Origin: Mesodorylaimus sp. YZB2_4
Lineage: Eukaryota > Nematoda > Enoplea > Dorylaimida > Dorylaimidae
Length of the DNA stretch: 64,000 nt
Assembly (NCBI GenBank): GCA_030248295.1
Contig: JASANH010000123.1
Coordinates: 124,001-188,000 of the forward strand
Direction of reading: 5' to 3'
How positions within the stretch are numbered: position 1 is the first letter of the stretch; the number at the start of each line of letters is the position of its first letter. The position numbers and the translations under genes were made by a program. The notes under the pieces were generated by a model that did not search any database, had not been told where the DNA came from, and saw nothing but the letters and a program-made list of their open reading frames with translations. Below are positions 25,001-38,004 of this stretch, one piece after another.

Positions 25001-28000
25001 AGGGCGCGGCCAGCACGAAGATGGACAACACCTCCTCGGCCAAGAGTAAAAAGGCCGAATTGGAGCAAGCCATGAAAGAATTGGAACAGTTGAAGAAGAC
25101 GCAACATTTGTACGAGCAGATCCAGAAGGCGTTGGAGGCCAAAGCGGCGGGAGCCAACAACGAGAAGACCAAGGCGGCACGAGCCAAAAGTGCGCCGGGC
25201 AAGTCGAGCAAGGAGGGGGTGGCGTGGACATCGCCCCCGCCGCCCGCACCCCCTCCGCCGCCAGTGCCCCCGCCTCCGCCCCCGCCCTCTGTCTTGTCGG
25301 GCGCCTTGCAATTCCAGCTACCGCAATTAGATCAGGCTCAGTTGCAGTACCTGCAGCAGCAGTTCAGTCTGGCCCTGCAGCAGCAGCAGGCCAATGTCCC
25401 GTCGGCTCAAGTCGTCTTCCCCGAAGTACCCGTTAATTTCCAGGCGTCGCAGGAGGTTGGTCAGGACGAGTGGCAGCCCGGTCGGGGTCAGCAGTCGGCG
25501 GCCGGCAGCCTCTTCGTTCCCCTTCAATTCTCGAATTTGCAAGCTCAGCAGCAGCAATCTCTTTCGCCCCAGGCCACGCCCCCCGCCACTACGGCCACCG
25601 CGTTCAACCTGCCCGTCTCGAGCGTCGGCTTCAATTTTACCCCGCAGCACTTGTTGCCGCCGCCCCCTTTGAGCTCGTCGAATCAGGCCGACTCGGATGA
25701 GAAACCACCGTTGAGTTTTCCCGCCAGCGCCTATTCGCCCGTGGTGCAGCACAACAACACGAAGGGCACGCAGACCAGTCTGGCCCCGTCGGGCAACGTG
25801 TTTCAGCCCCAGGCCGGCGCGTTCCAACCCCCGACGGCCAACCACCATCAGCACGGGCCCAGTTGCCAGCAACAGCATAGTCGGACGGGCAGCACGGGCG
25901 TGGATCTGAACACGCAGACGGAGAGCAACCACGACACGGCCCTGACACTGGCGTGCGCGGGCGGCCACGAGGAGCTGGTCGTGCTGCTCCTGCAACGGGG
26001 AGCCGACATCGAGCATCGGGACAAGAAAGGTGAGTCCCCCCTCCCGCCCCGCCCCCTCTCAGTACTCACCCACTGGCTTTGCAGGTTTCACGCCGCTCAT
26101 CCTGGCTGCCACGGCTGGACACGCGGGCGTGGCCGAGATCCTGCTCGAGCACGGAGCCAATGTGGAGGCGCAGTCGGAACGAACCAAGGACACGGCACTC
26201 TCGCTGGCCTGCTCGGGTGGACGGCGGGACGTGGTGGAAATCCTGCTGAAACGAGGCGCCAACAAGGAGCATCGCAACGTCAGCGACTACACGCCCCTCA
26301 GTCTGGCCGCATCGGTGAGTGTGCAGAGTAGGGGAGAGGAGGGGACTGGGTGACAGGGGCTCGCTTGCAGGGAGGCTACACGGACATCATCCAGTTGCTG
26401 CTGCACTACGGGGCCGAGATCAACAGTCGGACGGGCAGCAAGCTGGGCATATCGCCCCTCATGCTGGCCGCCATGAACGGCCACTCGCAGGCCGTCAAGA
26501 TGCTCCTCGAACGCCACGCCGACATCAATGCTCAAATCGAGACGAACCGCAACACGGCCCTCACGCTGGCCTGTTTCCAAGGACGACACGAGGTCGTCAA
26601 GCTGCTGCTCGAACATCGCGCCTCGGTCGAGCATCGAGCCAAGACCGGCCTGACCCCTCTGATGGAGGCGGCCAGTGGCGGCTACGTCGAGGTGGGCAAG
26701 GTGCTGCTCCACTACGGCGCCGACGTCAACTGCGCCCCGGTGCCCGCCAGCCGAGACACGGCCCTGACCATCGCTGCCGACAAGGGACACGCGAAGTTCG
26801 TCGACCTGCTGCTGCAGCACGGGGCACAGGTAAGGGGCGGAGGGGGTGGCCCCGACCCGACTGACCAGTGTCGTTTAGGTGGACTGCAAGACGAAAAAGG
26901 GATGCACGGCGCTGTGGCTGGCGGCCAACGGGGGCCACGTCGAAGTGGTGCAGGCCCTGGTCAAGTACGCGGCCCAGGTCGATGAACCGGACAATCGAAG
27001 GGTGACACCCTTGATGGCCTCCTTCCGCAAAGGACACGTGAAACTGGTCAAGTGGCTCGTCCGCCATGTACAACAGTTCCCCTCCGATCAAGAGTGCACG
27101 CGGTACTTGGCCACCGTCACTGATAAGGTGAATTCAATGAGGCGGGTAAAACTCACTAAATCCGTAAATTTGAATTGGCGCCAATTAGGTTAGTTTGCTA
27201 TAAGTGGCTCCCGGCGAGTCCAGGTGTGCGCCTGGGCCCCCGGGCGGAAAAAATGTTCAGTTGCGTAAAACACTTTTTATCGAAACAAAATAAAGAGAAG
27301 GAAGAATTTTTTTATTAATTTAATGGTTTAATTTAGGATTTGTTGGCCAAGTGTCGACAAGCGATGGATTTGATTTTAACGGCCAAAGATCGTCAAGCTC
27401 AAGAAGCCAACAAAGCGGCGGCCGTTTTATTGCAAGAATTGGAACAAGAACAACAATTGGCCGAAACTCGACGACAAGCTAAACAACGACAAAAGGAAAA
27501 GAAGAAAATGAAAAGGCAAGCCAAGAAAGCTGGTCCGAATCAAACCGATGCGAAATCGAGTGGAAAAACTAGTAAGATGAATAAAGACGAGGATGATGAG
27601 GAAGATGAAGATGATGAAAAAGAAAACAAAAAATCCGATGGCAAGATATCGAATTCGGGCAAAGAACAATCGCCGGGTATCGGAGGAGCCAACTCGTCGT
27701 CGAGCCGAGCGGCTAGTGTCAGTCGGTCGGCCAGCCCGTCGCCCGAACGACTTCCGCCTATTTCGGCGGCGGCTCGCGAGAATTCGGAGGCTCCTCGTTT
27801 ACCGGCCGTGCCGAATCAAATGAATTTCGGTGATTATCAACGAGACAACCAGCAATCGGGACGAGGCAAACACGAATACGATCAGGTCGATGGAGGATCC
27901 AGTTTGATCGCCGTCAAGCAAGGACGACGTCGACGCGGAATGCGTCGTTCTCGTATCACCGAATCGGCCAGGAAGGAGTACGAAGAAGGTGACCAAATCG

Positions 28001-30770
28001 AAGCGGCGATTCGTTCGTTGAATGGTCGTAATTATAATTTAGAAAACAAGAATGCGAGGTAAGATAGGGTTTTTCGATGCCTTTTGTTTCGAGTCCGTCC
28101 AAACCCTTTTTCGTGTATTTTAGCGATACGGACGGCTGGAGCAAAGCGGCTTCTCATCGGACGGCGACAAGCGCGAGCGGAAACGGTCAGCAATCTCGTT
28201 TGCGAGGAACACGAGCTACGTCAGGCGCGGTTGCCAATTCGTCGTCGTGCGCAACGGCTCGACGTGCGATCGCGGAAGAAACGAACACGGGGATTGCGGC
28301 GTCGGCCAACGGTACCAAAGGCCAGGATGCATCGGCCTGGCGTGAATCGGCTTCGATCAAACGCCAATCGAATAAAATTCTCGTCTCATCGCAAGCTATA
28401 GCGCGCGTGATCGGGCGAGGTGGCCAGAACATCAATGCCATACGCGAAGCTAGCGGCGCCCACATCGAAGTGGAGAAATTGCAGAAGGGGCAAACGGACC
28501 GGTTGATCACTATCAGGTACGTCACTGACTCGGCACCAAAATTTTAGACCGACTGAACATGCTCGTTTCCAGGGGCTCGCCCGACGCTACCAAGCAAGCC
28601 ATATTGATGATCAATGGTCTGATCAATGAGCCGGACGTGTCGGTGGGGGAGATAGTGAGCAAAGTGAAGGCCAAGGATCGGAAGACTATCGAAGCATTCG
28701 CCCGCGCTCGGCCTCCATCGGCCAACTCTATCCTGAAAGGTCAGTTGGGCACTGCTAGTGCTAGTGGTTCGTCGAAAAGCAACGGGTTCCCCGAGATCAG
28801 CGTATGGGTGCCGACCACGACCAAGGGCGGGCGTCAGCAACCAGCGCAACCGCCGTCGACTGCGTCCAATGTGGTTCAGTCGAGCATCGCGAACGGACCG
28901 ACATCCTTGACGTCGAAAACGAATTCGTCGTCAGCAGCCGTATCGAAGAGTGCCAAGGAACAGGAATATTCGCCGTTCGGAAGCGGAGCCACGTTGAACG
29001 TGTGGCAACAGCGGGCGTTTCTCTTGCAACAGAAGAAACGAGCCGATTTCGCCAGCGTAGCCGCAGCCGGGTTGAGCACCACCACCGTCACGGCCAGTTC
29101 GAAGCAGTCTTCGCAAAGTGTCAAATCCGTCTCGGCGCCAAAGAACGTGCAGCAAGTGGCTGGGGAAGATTTGAGCAAGGCGCCCGGATATCGCAGTCAG
29201 GCCAAACCCGTCTCGTCGACCGTCCAGCCGGTTCAGCCGTGTTTGACTCCGACTCGCCAGACGGACCAGCATCAGCATCGTTCGGCGACCGGCGGCCAAT
29301 CGGGTAGCGAGACGAGCGCGACCCCGGGCTCGTCCTTGTTCAACACCCCCGATTCGAATACGATCAGTCCTCACAAACCGATTCAATCCAGTTCGCCGTC
29401 CGTTTTGACCGAAACTGCTCAAGCCATCGTAGCGGCGGCTGCTCTCGGTTCAGCGACACCTCCGCCCAACTCGCATTCGGCCGCAAGTTTCTACTCGGCC
29501 GGCAACATCGACGTTTCGTCGTTGGAAGAAGCGGCCGTCAACGATTTCAGCGCCTATTTCAGCTCATTGCAGACACCGAAAACGTCCTTTTCCAGTCCGA
29601 CATCTTTTCCACAAACTCAACGTAATTCGCTGGGTTTCGAGAACGTGAACGTGGCCCAAATGGCGGCCTTGTACGAACAGGACAACGGACGACGGTCGGT
29701 CGGCGCACCCTCGGCTTACTTCTCGCCCATCGCGTTGCCCAGGCCAGCCTCGGCCACGGCCAGTATCAGTTTGAACGGTAAGCGAAGTGTGTTGGCCGCT
29801 CGATAGATTAGCGAGGGCTGGTTCCGTTTCAGAGAACCTGTACGGGCACGCATCGACGCCGCCGCCGACGAGCACGGACACGGAGGCGCACAACTTGGCC
29901 TCATTGCTGCAGCAATTGCAACACGTCCAAGAACAGCCGTCGTTGCGATTGTACCAGTTCCCTACGCCGATCGGGGGCGAGCGAGGTCCTCGTGGCGGGG
30001 CCGACGATTTCAACCCGCCCGCCGGCCCGCCAGTCAGTGCGGCCGCCTTCGCCAGCGTACTCGACGCCTGGGGTGTGAGTGCAGGCGAGAAGCCACTGGG
30101 TGAGTAGTGCGGGGGGGAGGAATGACCAGTGGGTGGACTGATGACAGACTCGATTTCAGATGATCACATCGACTGGTCGAACGATCTGTGCGGTTTGTCG
30201 GCCGACTTGGCTCGTTTGCAAGCTGCCCAGCACGAACAGCACTCGTCGAGCGGGTTGGATTACGCGGAATTGGCTGCGGCTGTGAACGGGGTCGGGGCCA
30301 GCTTCGACTCGGAAGTGCTGCAACAGGCTCTTCTGCTGGCCGCCAATTGGCCTCAACGCCAGGCCCCGCCGCCGATGCAGCAGGATTATCCGTCTCAATC
30401 GCGTCAGCACGTGTTCAGTGTGCCCCCGCCTCCGTTCACGTCGGTGCCACCGCCCGGATTCTCGGCCCCGCCGCCACTGGTGCCGCCGCCGACCAGCGTG
30501 CCGCCGCCGCCGTTGGGTGTGTTCCACAATTGCCAGCCAGTGTGGTCGACGACCGAACGCGAATGGAAGTTCAGCGCGCCGGGGGGACGACCAGTGCCCG
30601 GGCCCAACAGTCCGGGTCGCATGTTCGCCCCCGCGCCCACCACCTCGGCCAACATGGGCGCAGGCGATGGGTTCGTGTTCTCGGGCGGCCATCATCAGGG
30701 CCAGCAGCAGGCCAGTCAGCAGCACGGGCGTGGCTGGGGCAGCGGGTGGAATTCGATGGCGTTGCAGTGA
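22077..30770 (+). CDS. mask: Mask/ANKHD1: multiple ankyrin repeats and single KH domain protein
   Basis: Seventeen exons join without phase error to 2497 aa: 22077-22151, 22337-22505, 22568-22700, 22773-23050, 23110-23312, 23375-23815, 23870-24282, 24335-24863, 24913-26029, 26085-26314, 26371-26829, 26879-27127, 27337-28058, 28124-28516, 28573-29777, 29833-30099 and 30160-30770. A first block has about 14 ankyrin repeats (22840-24440; GNTPLMYACGSGHEEVVRVL is typical). A Pro/Gln-rich linker with a coiled-coil piece and a second block of ten (25920-27110) follow, then a charged coiled coil and one KH domain (28360-28640, loop IGRGGQN). The low-complexity tail has a Pro-rich stretch and ends SGWNSMALQ. 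This matches Mask, a cytoplasmic scaffold in receptor tyrosine kinase and Hippo/Yorkie signalling. Upstream ATGs at 22077, 22098 and 22101 are all in frame. Candidate AATAAA lies near 31211. Confidence 0.95.
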
Positions 30771-31268
30771 TGGAGTAGGTTAGGGCAGCTAGGGTGGTCG
30801 TGTTCGGTCTAGTGTCACCCGTCTTCACTTGTCCCCGTAGGCGTCAAACTTGGTTCGTTTTTTCAGTTTTTTTTGCCGAATACCGATCGTATGTAGCTCG
30901 GCCGTCTGATCTAATTGGGTTTGCAAACGATGCAGTGTTTTGGTGGGGTCTACCCTTTTGGATTACTAACCCGCCGGATATGATTGAGAGCAGGTATGGG
31001 CTGAGCGTAGTGTCATGCGCGGGCGTCGGTGGTCTGTTCGTGTTCATTGTGTGCAGAGTGTGCGTAAGTCTTTTTTTCGTGCTTCAAGTTTTCTCTGGCA
31101 ATGCGTGAGTGTGGTGTTTAAGAGGAAGAAAATTGGCTTATGAGACGAGTAGCAATGGCATAAGCACCCTAACACGCCTCGTTGGACTGCCAAACATGAA
31201 AGTGCATTGGAATAAAATAGTTGCACGGGACACAGCTAAACTAGGCTCCTCTGACTGTACACGGGCCC
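30771..31268. other. Shared 3' region of mask (+) and DB receptor (-)
   Basis: The two genes end tail-to-tail with about 500 bp between stop codons. AATAAA near 31211 would serve mask and leaves its message ending about 40 bp short of the other gene's stop codon. No minus-strand AATAAA is seen in the gap, so the receptor's 3' UTR probably runs into the mask 3' UTR. Confidence 0.6.
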
Positions 31269-34200
31269 TCACGAGAATTGCGTGTATCGCATGCCCTGCT
31301 GCGTGTGAGCCACGGCGCCCTCCGGTGCCGTCTCCAGTTCGGCCCGTTCCCAAGGCCCGTTGGTCGATGTTGCGGGGGCGCCGTCGGTGGCCGGTATGAC
31401 CCGCACCTGAAAGGCAACGGGGTCACTGCCGTCCAGCAGGGCCGCTCGGACAACCCACCTGCGCCTCCTTGTCGTAGCCGGGATTCTCGAAGGCCACCGC
31501 CCCGTCGGCGTGCCTCGGCGGGCGGGCCCACTTCGATCGCAGCTTACGCAGCAGCTCGGGCAGACTGTCGGGTCGACGAGTGAAGTAGATGGCCAGAGTG
31601 ACCACCAGCGCCACCAGGAACAAGAAGAATATGACTGCGATGACTGTGCCCGCCCCGCTTCGACCCCCTGCAAAAGAGACCAGTCGGGGGAGTGGCCAGT
31701 GGCTGGGCACGACTCACTTTGCAGGCCGGTGGTCACGTCCAGCGACCACACGCCGACCGTGACGACGGGCGAGAACATGGAGAACCCGTAGCTGTTGGCC
31801 GCGATCACGGTCACGTTGTACTCGGCGTCCCTGCGCACCCCAGTCACCAGCACCCACGTCCGATCGGTGCGACTCTGAAAAGCAGTCCAATCTACGCCCT
31901 GCGCCCCCCCGACCGCGACTGACCTACCATCGAGTAGTGCAGGTCCTGCCTCCTCTTGTAGTAGACCACGTAGATGGGCGGGCTGGCCTCGTAGTAGGAC
32001 TGCGACGCGTGCCAGGACACGTTCAACGTCGTCCCGTCCACTATTCTCACACGAAGATTGGACGGAGTGGGCGGCACGCGACCTGCAAACCAGCACCGTC
32101 ACCCGGGGAGCCCGCCCCGCACTGGCCACTTACGATGCGCCTCCTCGACGCACATGACGATGTCCGACGTGTAGCCGCTGCACGAGTCCGCGCCCACCAC
32201 GGGCGCGGGGTCGGCCGCCAGGCGGCGATTGCAGTAGGACAGGCAACGGTCGGGCACGCCCCGCGACTGGCAGCACCCGCTGTGGTCCATGCCGTCTGCA
32301 AGCCAAGAGTGGCACTCACTGCAGTGGACGAGCGCAGCACACTCACCCTTCGAACACGACATCAGCTTGGGGAAGTCGTCGATGCAGTGCAGATTCGTCT
32401 CGAACACCCTCACGTCGATGTCGACCGTGCACGCCCCCATGCAGTCCGCCCGAACCTGCTGCTGTGAGCAGCAATCTGAAACACACTCAACGTGCCGCAC
32501 GAAGGCACGCACTCGCTGGCACTTACCCACGATGTAGTCGGGCCCCGGCGGCACGGGATACGGATCGACTGCAAAACAGGCCGCGTCACTGCCGGAACAC
32601 ACGACCAGGCCAGAAACATACCCAACAACTTGACGGACGCGTTTGAGCAAGCCAGCTCGTTGCACGCTTTGCAATAGTAATAGCCTTCGTCCCCCGACTC
32701 GGCCTGCATGACCTGCAAAGCAGCACGACTCGGCTTGTCTGTGGTTGCCTTCTTTGGCCTCCAGGCAAGGCAGAAACCCGTCGAGTTGATATCTTCAGCA
32801 CCTACGACTACGAGACCTGACTGGAGAATGTAGGGTCATTCAGCCTGCTGCACCCGCCCCCAGGCCCCGAAGGACAGTTGGCTTACAGTCAGCGTGGCAT
32901 TGAACGTGTTGTCCATCCTCTCCACGCTCATGTCCATGTCGTGCTTGTCGCTGGGGGACACCTCGTCCGGCCTTCGTTTCAGCCTCTTCTCCTGCTCCGT
33001 CTGATAGTACCAGGTCACCTGGGCGCTCGGATAGGCCCGCACACGGCACACCAGACGGGCGGGAAGGTCCTGCACGACGTGCACAGGGTCCACGTAGGTC
33101 GACACTCGGGGCGCAACTGAAACGGACGAGGTCTGACGGACTACGCACGACCATCCCCCCCCATACTCACATCGCACTTTGAGGGCGTAGGTGGCTCGGG
33201 AGGGCGTGTGATGGCCATTGTCCGCCGTACACACAATCTCCTCGTTCGACTCGTCCTCGCTGCTGATTTGGATCGGCGTCGACGCCAAACCCACGCCCCA
33301 AGCCTGCAGAACACACTCTGTCCGACGCACCCCCGAAGCCCGGCAGCCACTCACCAGTCGATGCCCGAAGCCTTGGATGGTCACGTTGGGGACGGGGTCG
33401 CCACCAGCCGAACAAGCCAGTTCCAGTTTCTCGCCCACATCGTACGGCCCGTCGGGAATCGTCTCGATCTCGGCCCACGGAGCCGACTTCGCTAAAACCA
33501 AAGGCCATTTCCCGCACGGAACCCCTGGTGGCAGCGGAATCCGTACCCGTCCTGGCGCTGAAACTGACCACCGGGCCCGGAATTCCGCCCACTTTCCTAT
33601 CCAAATCATCGGCCCTGACATACACATCGTACGTCCCGTTCTCTTTCAAATTTTCCAGCACTATGTAATTGTATTTCGTCATGACCTGAAGAGGAGAAAG
33701 GTCCAAATAACGTGGTCTGAGCGGGAATCAAACCCGGGCCCGTGTCCCACCCACCGATTTCCAGTTGACTCGGCTTCCGTTGGCCAGCGATTCACCGTAG
33801 GAAACATTGAATTGGTAATTCTTAATGGTCTCCTTGGAGTCGATCATTTCGGGTGTCCACGACCAGGTCAGATTGGCCTTACGATCACGATACCACACCA
33901 CTTCGACGGCCGACGGAGGGTTCGGAAAATCTAAGACCAACAATTCTGCCCCTCAGATTTGTCAATCACAAAAATAACTTACCATCGGGAAAAATGTGAT
34001 CGACTGGTTCTAAAATCCGAAAAAAGGATGATCTTGGATGATGTTGGAAGAAAGCAGGGCTTACCATCGTCCATATTGAATGAGAGATTGGCCGTGAACA
34101 CGCTGGCGCCTCGACTGTTCACCGAGCGGACCCGCGCTGAGTATTCCACATTGGGCCTCAGTTCCTCCAACGTCACCGACAGGCCGCTCACATTCATCTG

Positions 34201-37200
34201 GGAGAGACAACGGAACGTGAACCAATGCTGGCGAGATGGAGCCGACTGGACTTACGATCACTTCGTGCGATCCGTTCACGAAATGCACCTGGTAGTAGTC
34301 GACTCGGATGTTCTGGTAAGGCGGGTCCCAACGAACGCTGGCCCACGACCAGCCCTCGACCAAGTGGCGCAGGTATCGAGGCGGCCCGGGCAACGAGTCT
34401 ACAAGGCACTGCACTCAACAACACTCACGGCCTGGCCCGGGCACACTCACATAGACCTTCCGTGTCGCACTTGGCTATCTCCCGGACGAACTTGGAGCAA
34501 CTGGCGTACTGGGCCATGGACGAGTCGATGGACGGGTAGCACAGGTCGGTGCACGGCGATGGCACGTTGGCTGCCTCGCAGCACGCCCGGTTGTCCCTGC
34601 CGTCTGCAATGGAATCATGCTCGAGCCAGGCCGGACTAGGTCCCCGACCACTCACCTCCCGCACACTCGACCCATGCGCGAGCGTGCGACACGCAGTCCC
34701 GGCCGCGACTGAGCAGATCGTCGGTGGTGGTCTCGTAGGAGCACAGTTTGAGACACTCGCCTGCCACTCCCCTCGACTGGCAGCAGGCCGTTATGTTGGG
34801 CTCCTTGCCGTGCTCGGGCTCGACGAAGGGCTCTGCAACGAGAAGACGTGACCGCCATCCCCCAAGCACACACTACTCACTGGTCGGGCAGCAGTAGAAG
34901 GCGTCGTCGTCGTCGTTCTCGCTGTCCACGCACTCGAACAAGTCGGGGCACGGCACTCGGTTGCTGCACACCACTGGATCGCCGAAACTGTCCAGCAGTG
35001 GCTGCCCGTAGGCACAAATTCCATCCGCGGCTGAAACGAGGGTCAACCAGTCAACAACCCGATTCGAGTCGGGAAGTAGTGTGAACCCACCCGAGTGTGC
35101 CGATACCGATTTTTGTGCTAGGCTTCATCGAGAAAGGAGCTATCGATTTGCACAAAGTCGTAGCTCCCTTCTGTGGCCAGCCCCATCGAGTGGCAAGCGG
35201 GTTGGAATCCCGCCCCGCCCTCAGCAATTTTGTGCACTTACTTCGCTCGCCAGTGTAGAAATAAATGACGGTGGACTTGAGACTCCTTCCCAACCGAGTG
35301 TGGGCCACGACGTAGACCGAGTGCAGCAGGTCGGCGCTCAGATCCTCCAGTTCGTACGGACTGCTCACATTCCTGACCTGAAACTGGACAGTGTCCGACG
35401 GGGTCACCCCGGGGCCGGACCTGCTCACCTGCTTGTACTCCCTGCCCGTCACCTCGGCTCGATAGAAGAGCGAGTAGCTGGTCACCTTCTCTCTGTTATT
35501 GGTGGGGGGCGACCAGGCGATGACGGCCGACTTGCCCGTTATCCGCACCACGCTCACATTGGTCGGCGGCGAGGGGTGCGTCTCTGCGGGCCCGGGGTGT
35601 TAGACCGGGGCAACATAGGGGCTCTAGGGGACACTCACCATAGCCTTGCTTGAGGCAGGAATAAATGGCCGTCATGTCCAAACTCAGGCACAGCACGCTA
35701 CTCACGCCCAACGGACTCGAACTGCCGTTGCACAACTTCAGGCATTCGGTGCCCACGTTCTTGAGTTGGCAGCACTCGGTGTGGTCTCGACCGTCTGCAA
35801 TCGGCCACTGGTCAGCCCCCGCTCCTCGCCCGAGGCCACCCGCTTACCCGCCAGACACGGCGCCACTTTGGGCAACTCGCTTCGACACGTCAACGCCACG
35901 TTGAAGGCGCTGAAAGCACCGGGCGGCTGACTCAAATCGCACATTTTCACCGCACAGTCCTCGTCCACCCCTCGTCTCGTGCAGCATTCACGAATATGGG
36001 GCAACGATTCGTTCGAGTATTGCACTGAAACAAGCACAAAGTAATCTTCTCGCCGATGACAGCACCTGCAACGGGTGGCACACTAGACCCCGGGGGCTTA
36101 CCGTCGGCCGTCACCGTGCTGGCCCTGACCGAGGGCAAGCTCTCTCCGTACTGGTTATTGGCCCTGACCACGACCGAGTACTGCGTCACGGGTTTGAGTC
36201 CTGTCAGCAGCAGGCACGTCTCGCTCGTGTTCACCTGCAATCGGCACACTCGTGGCGGGCGGCACGATTTATTAGCTCGACGGGCACTCACCTCCGAGGG
36301 CGCATATTCCCGCACACTCGTCTCGTTCGTATCGGGGAAATGGGACATTATCACGAAACTCTGCCGTTTCCTCCGGCCCGGCCCCCTGCTCGTCGTGTTC
36401 GACTGAGCGGACCCGTGATCGTGCCCGATCGACGGCGCATCGTCGAAGCCGTAATCGCCCTCGTCCAGCTCGTCGCCCAGCCTGAAAACACGGGGCGCCT
36501 TAGCACATACTCGACCACTCACCCCAGTCGTACCCTCCGAAAACGGGCAAATGCGGGATTTCCTGGTAGCGAACCGAATAGAATTTGACCGTTTCGGGTC
36601 GAACTCGCGGCCGATCCCAACAGGCCTCGAGGGACGTCGAGTTGACCACGCTCAGCGATAATTGTTCGGGGTGGCCGGGCAATGGCACTAGGAACACACC
36701 ATGGTCACTCAGCACCACCCCCCCCCCCGACTGACTTACAGTACACTCGCTCGTAACATTGAAATATCTCAGGCATCCAATACACGCAAAATCGATTGCC
36801 CTTCTCGAAATCAGTGTCGAAACCCGAACAAAATTCCCAACAAAATTGGGGTACCAATTGGAGACGACAACAATGAATGTGACTCGTATTCCCTGCAAAA
36901 ATATTGAATGCAAAACGAATACTTGGCCAAAAAACCCAATCTCACCGTTTCGACTAGCGCATTGCAATAATTTGCCAAATTCTTTCTGACACGCGAACGG
37001 ATCGTAGTTCTGGGCGTCCATCGAGCCGGGTTTGCAAATCGATCGACACTCCTTGCTCATACCCTCCTTCTCACAACACGCTGAAACATCGATTAGATCA
37101 GGTCGACTGATCAGCTCGATTAATCGATTTATCAGTTTGCTCGATCATATCCGCTGATCAGATCATTTCATCAGATCGATCGATCAGGTCAAATGATCAG

Positions 37201-38004
37201 ATCAGCTGATCGATCCGATCGATCGATGACTTACCCGAATAATCGAAGGTGATATTCTCCGAGAAGGACGGCGGGAGACCACCGTCTAAAACGAGGGGGC
37301 AGTCAGCAAATCTGCCATTCCTGGGGGCCACTCGCACGCACCCAACACATTCAATTGGAATTCCACAAAATCGGCATCATCGACGGCGCATCGATAAAGC
37401 CCGCTGTCGGCTGTGGTCAGGTTATAAATGACCAGCGTGAATTCTTCCTTGTCTAAACCCCATAAATCAGTCACTGCCCTCCCCAGGAGGCCTGTCACCA
37501 CAACTCACTGCACGCGCAGCACGCATTGTCCACGCAATACCAGCCCATTTCGCATTTCTTCGACGACGAACAATCGCCGTGACAAACTGAAACATTCTCT
37601 CCCTGAGTCAAGAGGGTCGAGTGGGGGCAGGCCTACCCTTCCTCCTGTCGATATCGACACTGTGCCGCACGGACAGTCGACTGGCATTGCTGACGGACAG
37701 CAGTCGCTCGTCCTTGAACCACTTGACCTGCAAGACACTGGCTCAGCACAGCAGACCAGACCACGGGCTGCCCACCCACCGTTTTCCCAGGCGGCAAGCA
37801 ATTCACCACGAAACACTCTAAATCCGTGCCGAATCCTTCCAGCGCGTTGATGAAACTGTCCTCGGGCGAAGTGACCGCCAATTGAGGACCTAAAACATAC
37901 ATTGCGGACCACACTTCACTCGCCCCCCCCCCCCCCGGCTCACCGATGGCCTCGACCAAGAGGACCAACGAAACAGTGACGAACACGCGTCCAAGGCCGT
38001 ACAT
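31269..38004 (-). CDS. Ig/FN3/DB-module transmembrane receptor (IGDB-like)
   Basis: Exon 1 (37944-38004) encodes a signal peptide starting MYGLGRVFVTVSLVLLVEA. Exons 2-5 make an Ig domain interrupted by a private Cys-rich exon (37509-37586). About eight DB modules (pattern CC...C...C...C...C) follow near 37.0, 36.8, 35.9, 35.7, 34.75, 34.5, 32.4 and 32.2 kb; an example is ACCEKEGMSKECRSICKPGS. FN3 domains are near 36.6-36.1, 35.5-35.25, 34.4-34.1, 33.9-33.5 and 32.05-31.7 kb. Two Ig domains lie near 33.5-33.2 and 33.1-32.6 kb, and an acidic six-Cys module with CPDLFECVDSENDDDDAFYC near 34.95 kb. One transmembrane helix (TVIAVIFFLFLVALVVTLAI, about 31.6 kb) precedes a short cytoplasmic tail. 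The last exon is 31269-31406. Nematode IGDB proteins share this build; function is little known. The junction near 36.5 kb is unclear. Confidence 0.85.
33712..33753 (-). repeat. tRNA-like fragment in receptor intron
   Basis: On the minus strand this reads GGGTTTGATTCCCGCTCAGA, a B-box/T-arm-like motif, inside an intron of the DB receptor. It is short and cannot fold as a tRNA, so I take it as a piece of a tRNA-derived SINE. Confidence 0.4.
35100..35240. repeat. SINE-like insertion in receptor intron
   Basis: This intron of the DB receptor contains GCGGGTTGGAATCCCGCCCC near 35198, a degenerate T-arm, with a body that has no relation to the flanking exons. In minus-strand translation it gives RAGRDSNPL, the familiar artefact of translated tRNA-derived repeats. 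Confidence 0.4.
37086..37234. repeat. GATC-dense intron of DB receptor
   Basis: The intron between 37081 and 37234 holds about 14 GATC sites in roughly 145 bp, nearly all within TGATCA, CGATCG or AGATCGATC contexts. Strings such as GATCGATCGATCAGG make it a simple-sequence, self-complementary tract. It contains no gene. Confidence 0.85.

Noticed and set aside
25224-26069. Antisense frames of 70-230 codons opposite mask
   Set aside because: They mirror the GC-rich ankyrin and Pro/Gln coding strand and show only low-complexity shadows; the plus-strand model is exact across 17 exons.
36523-36892. Reading 36740-36892 in the frame containing FACIGCLRYFNVTSEC
   Set aside because: The phase-consistent frame of the same exon encodes a clear DB module (HIHCCRLQLVPQFCWEFCSG), so the other frame was dropped.
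37086-37234. CRISPR-like or tandem array from GATC-rich sequence
   Set aside because: No regular repeat-spacer period; it is a short simple-sequence tract within a eukaryotic intron.
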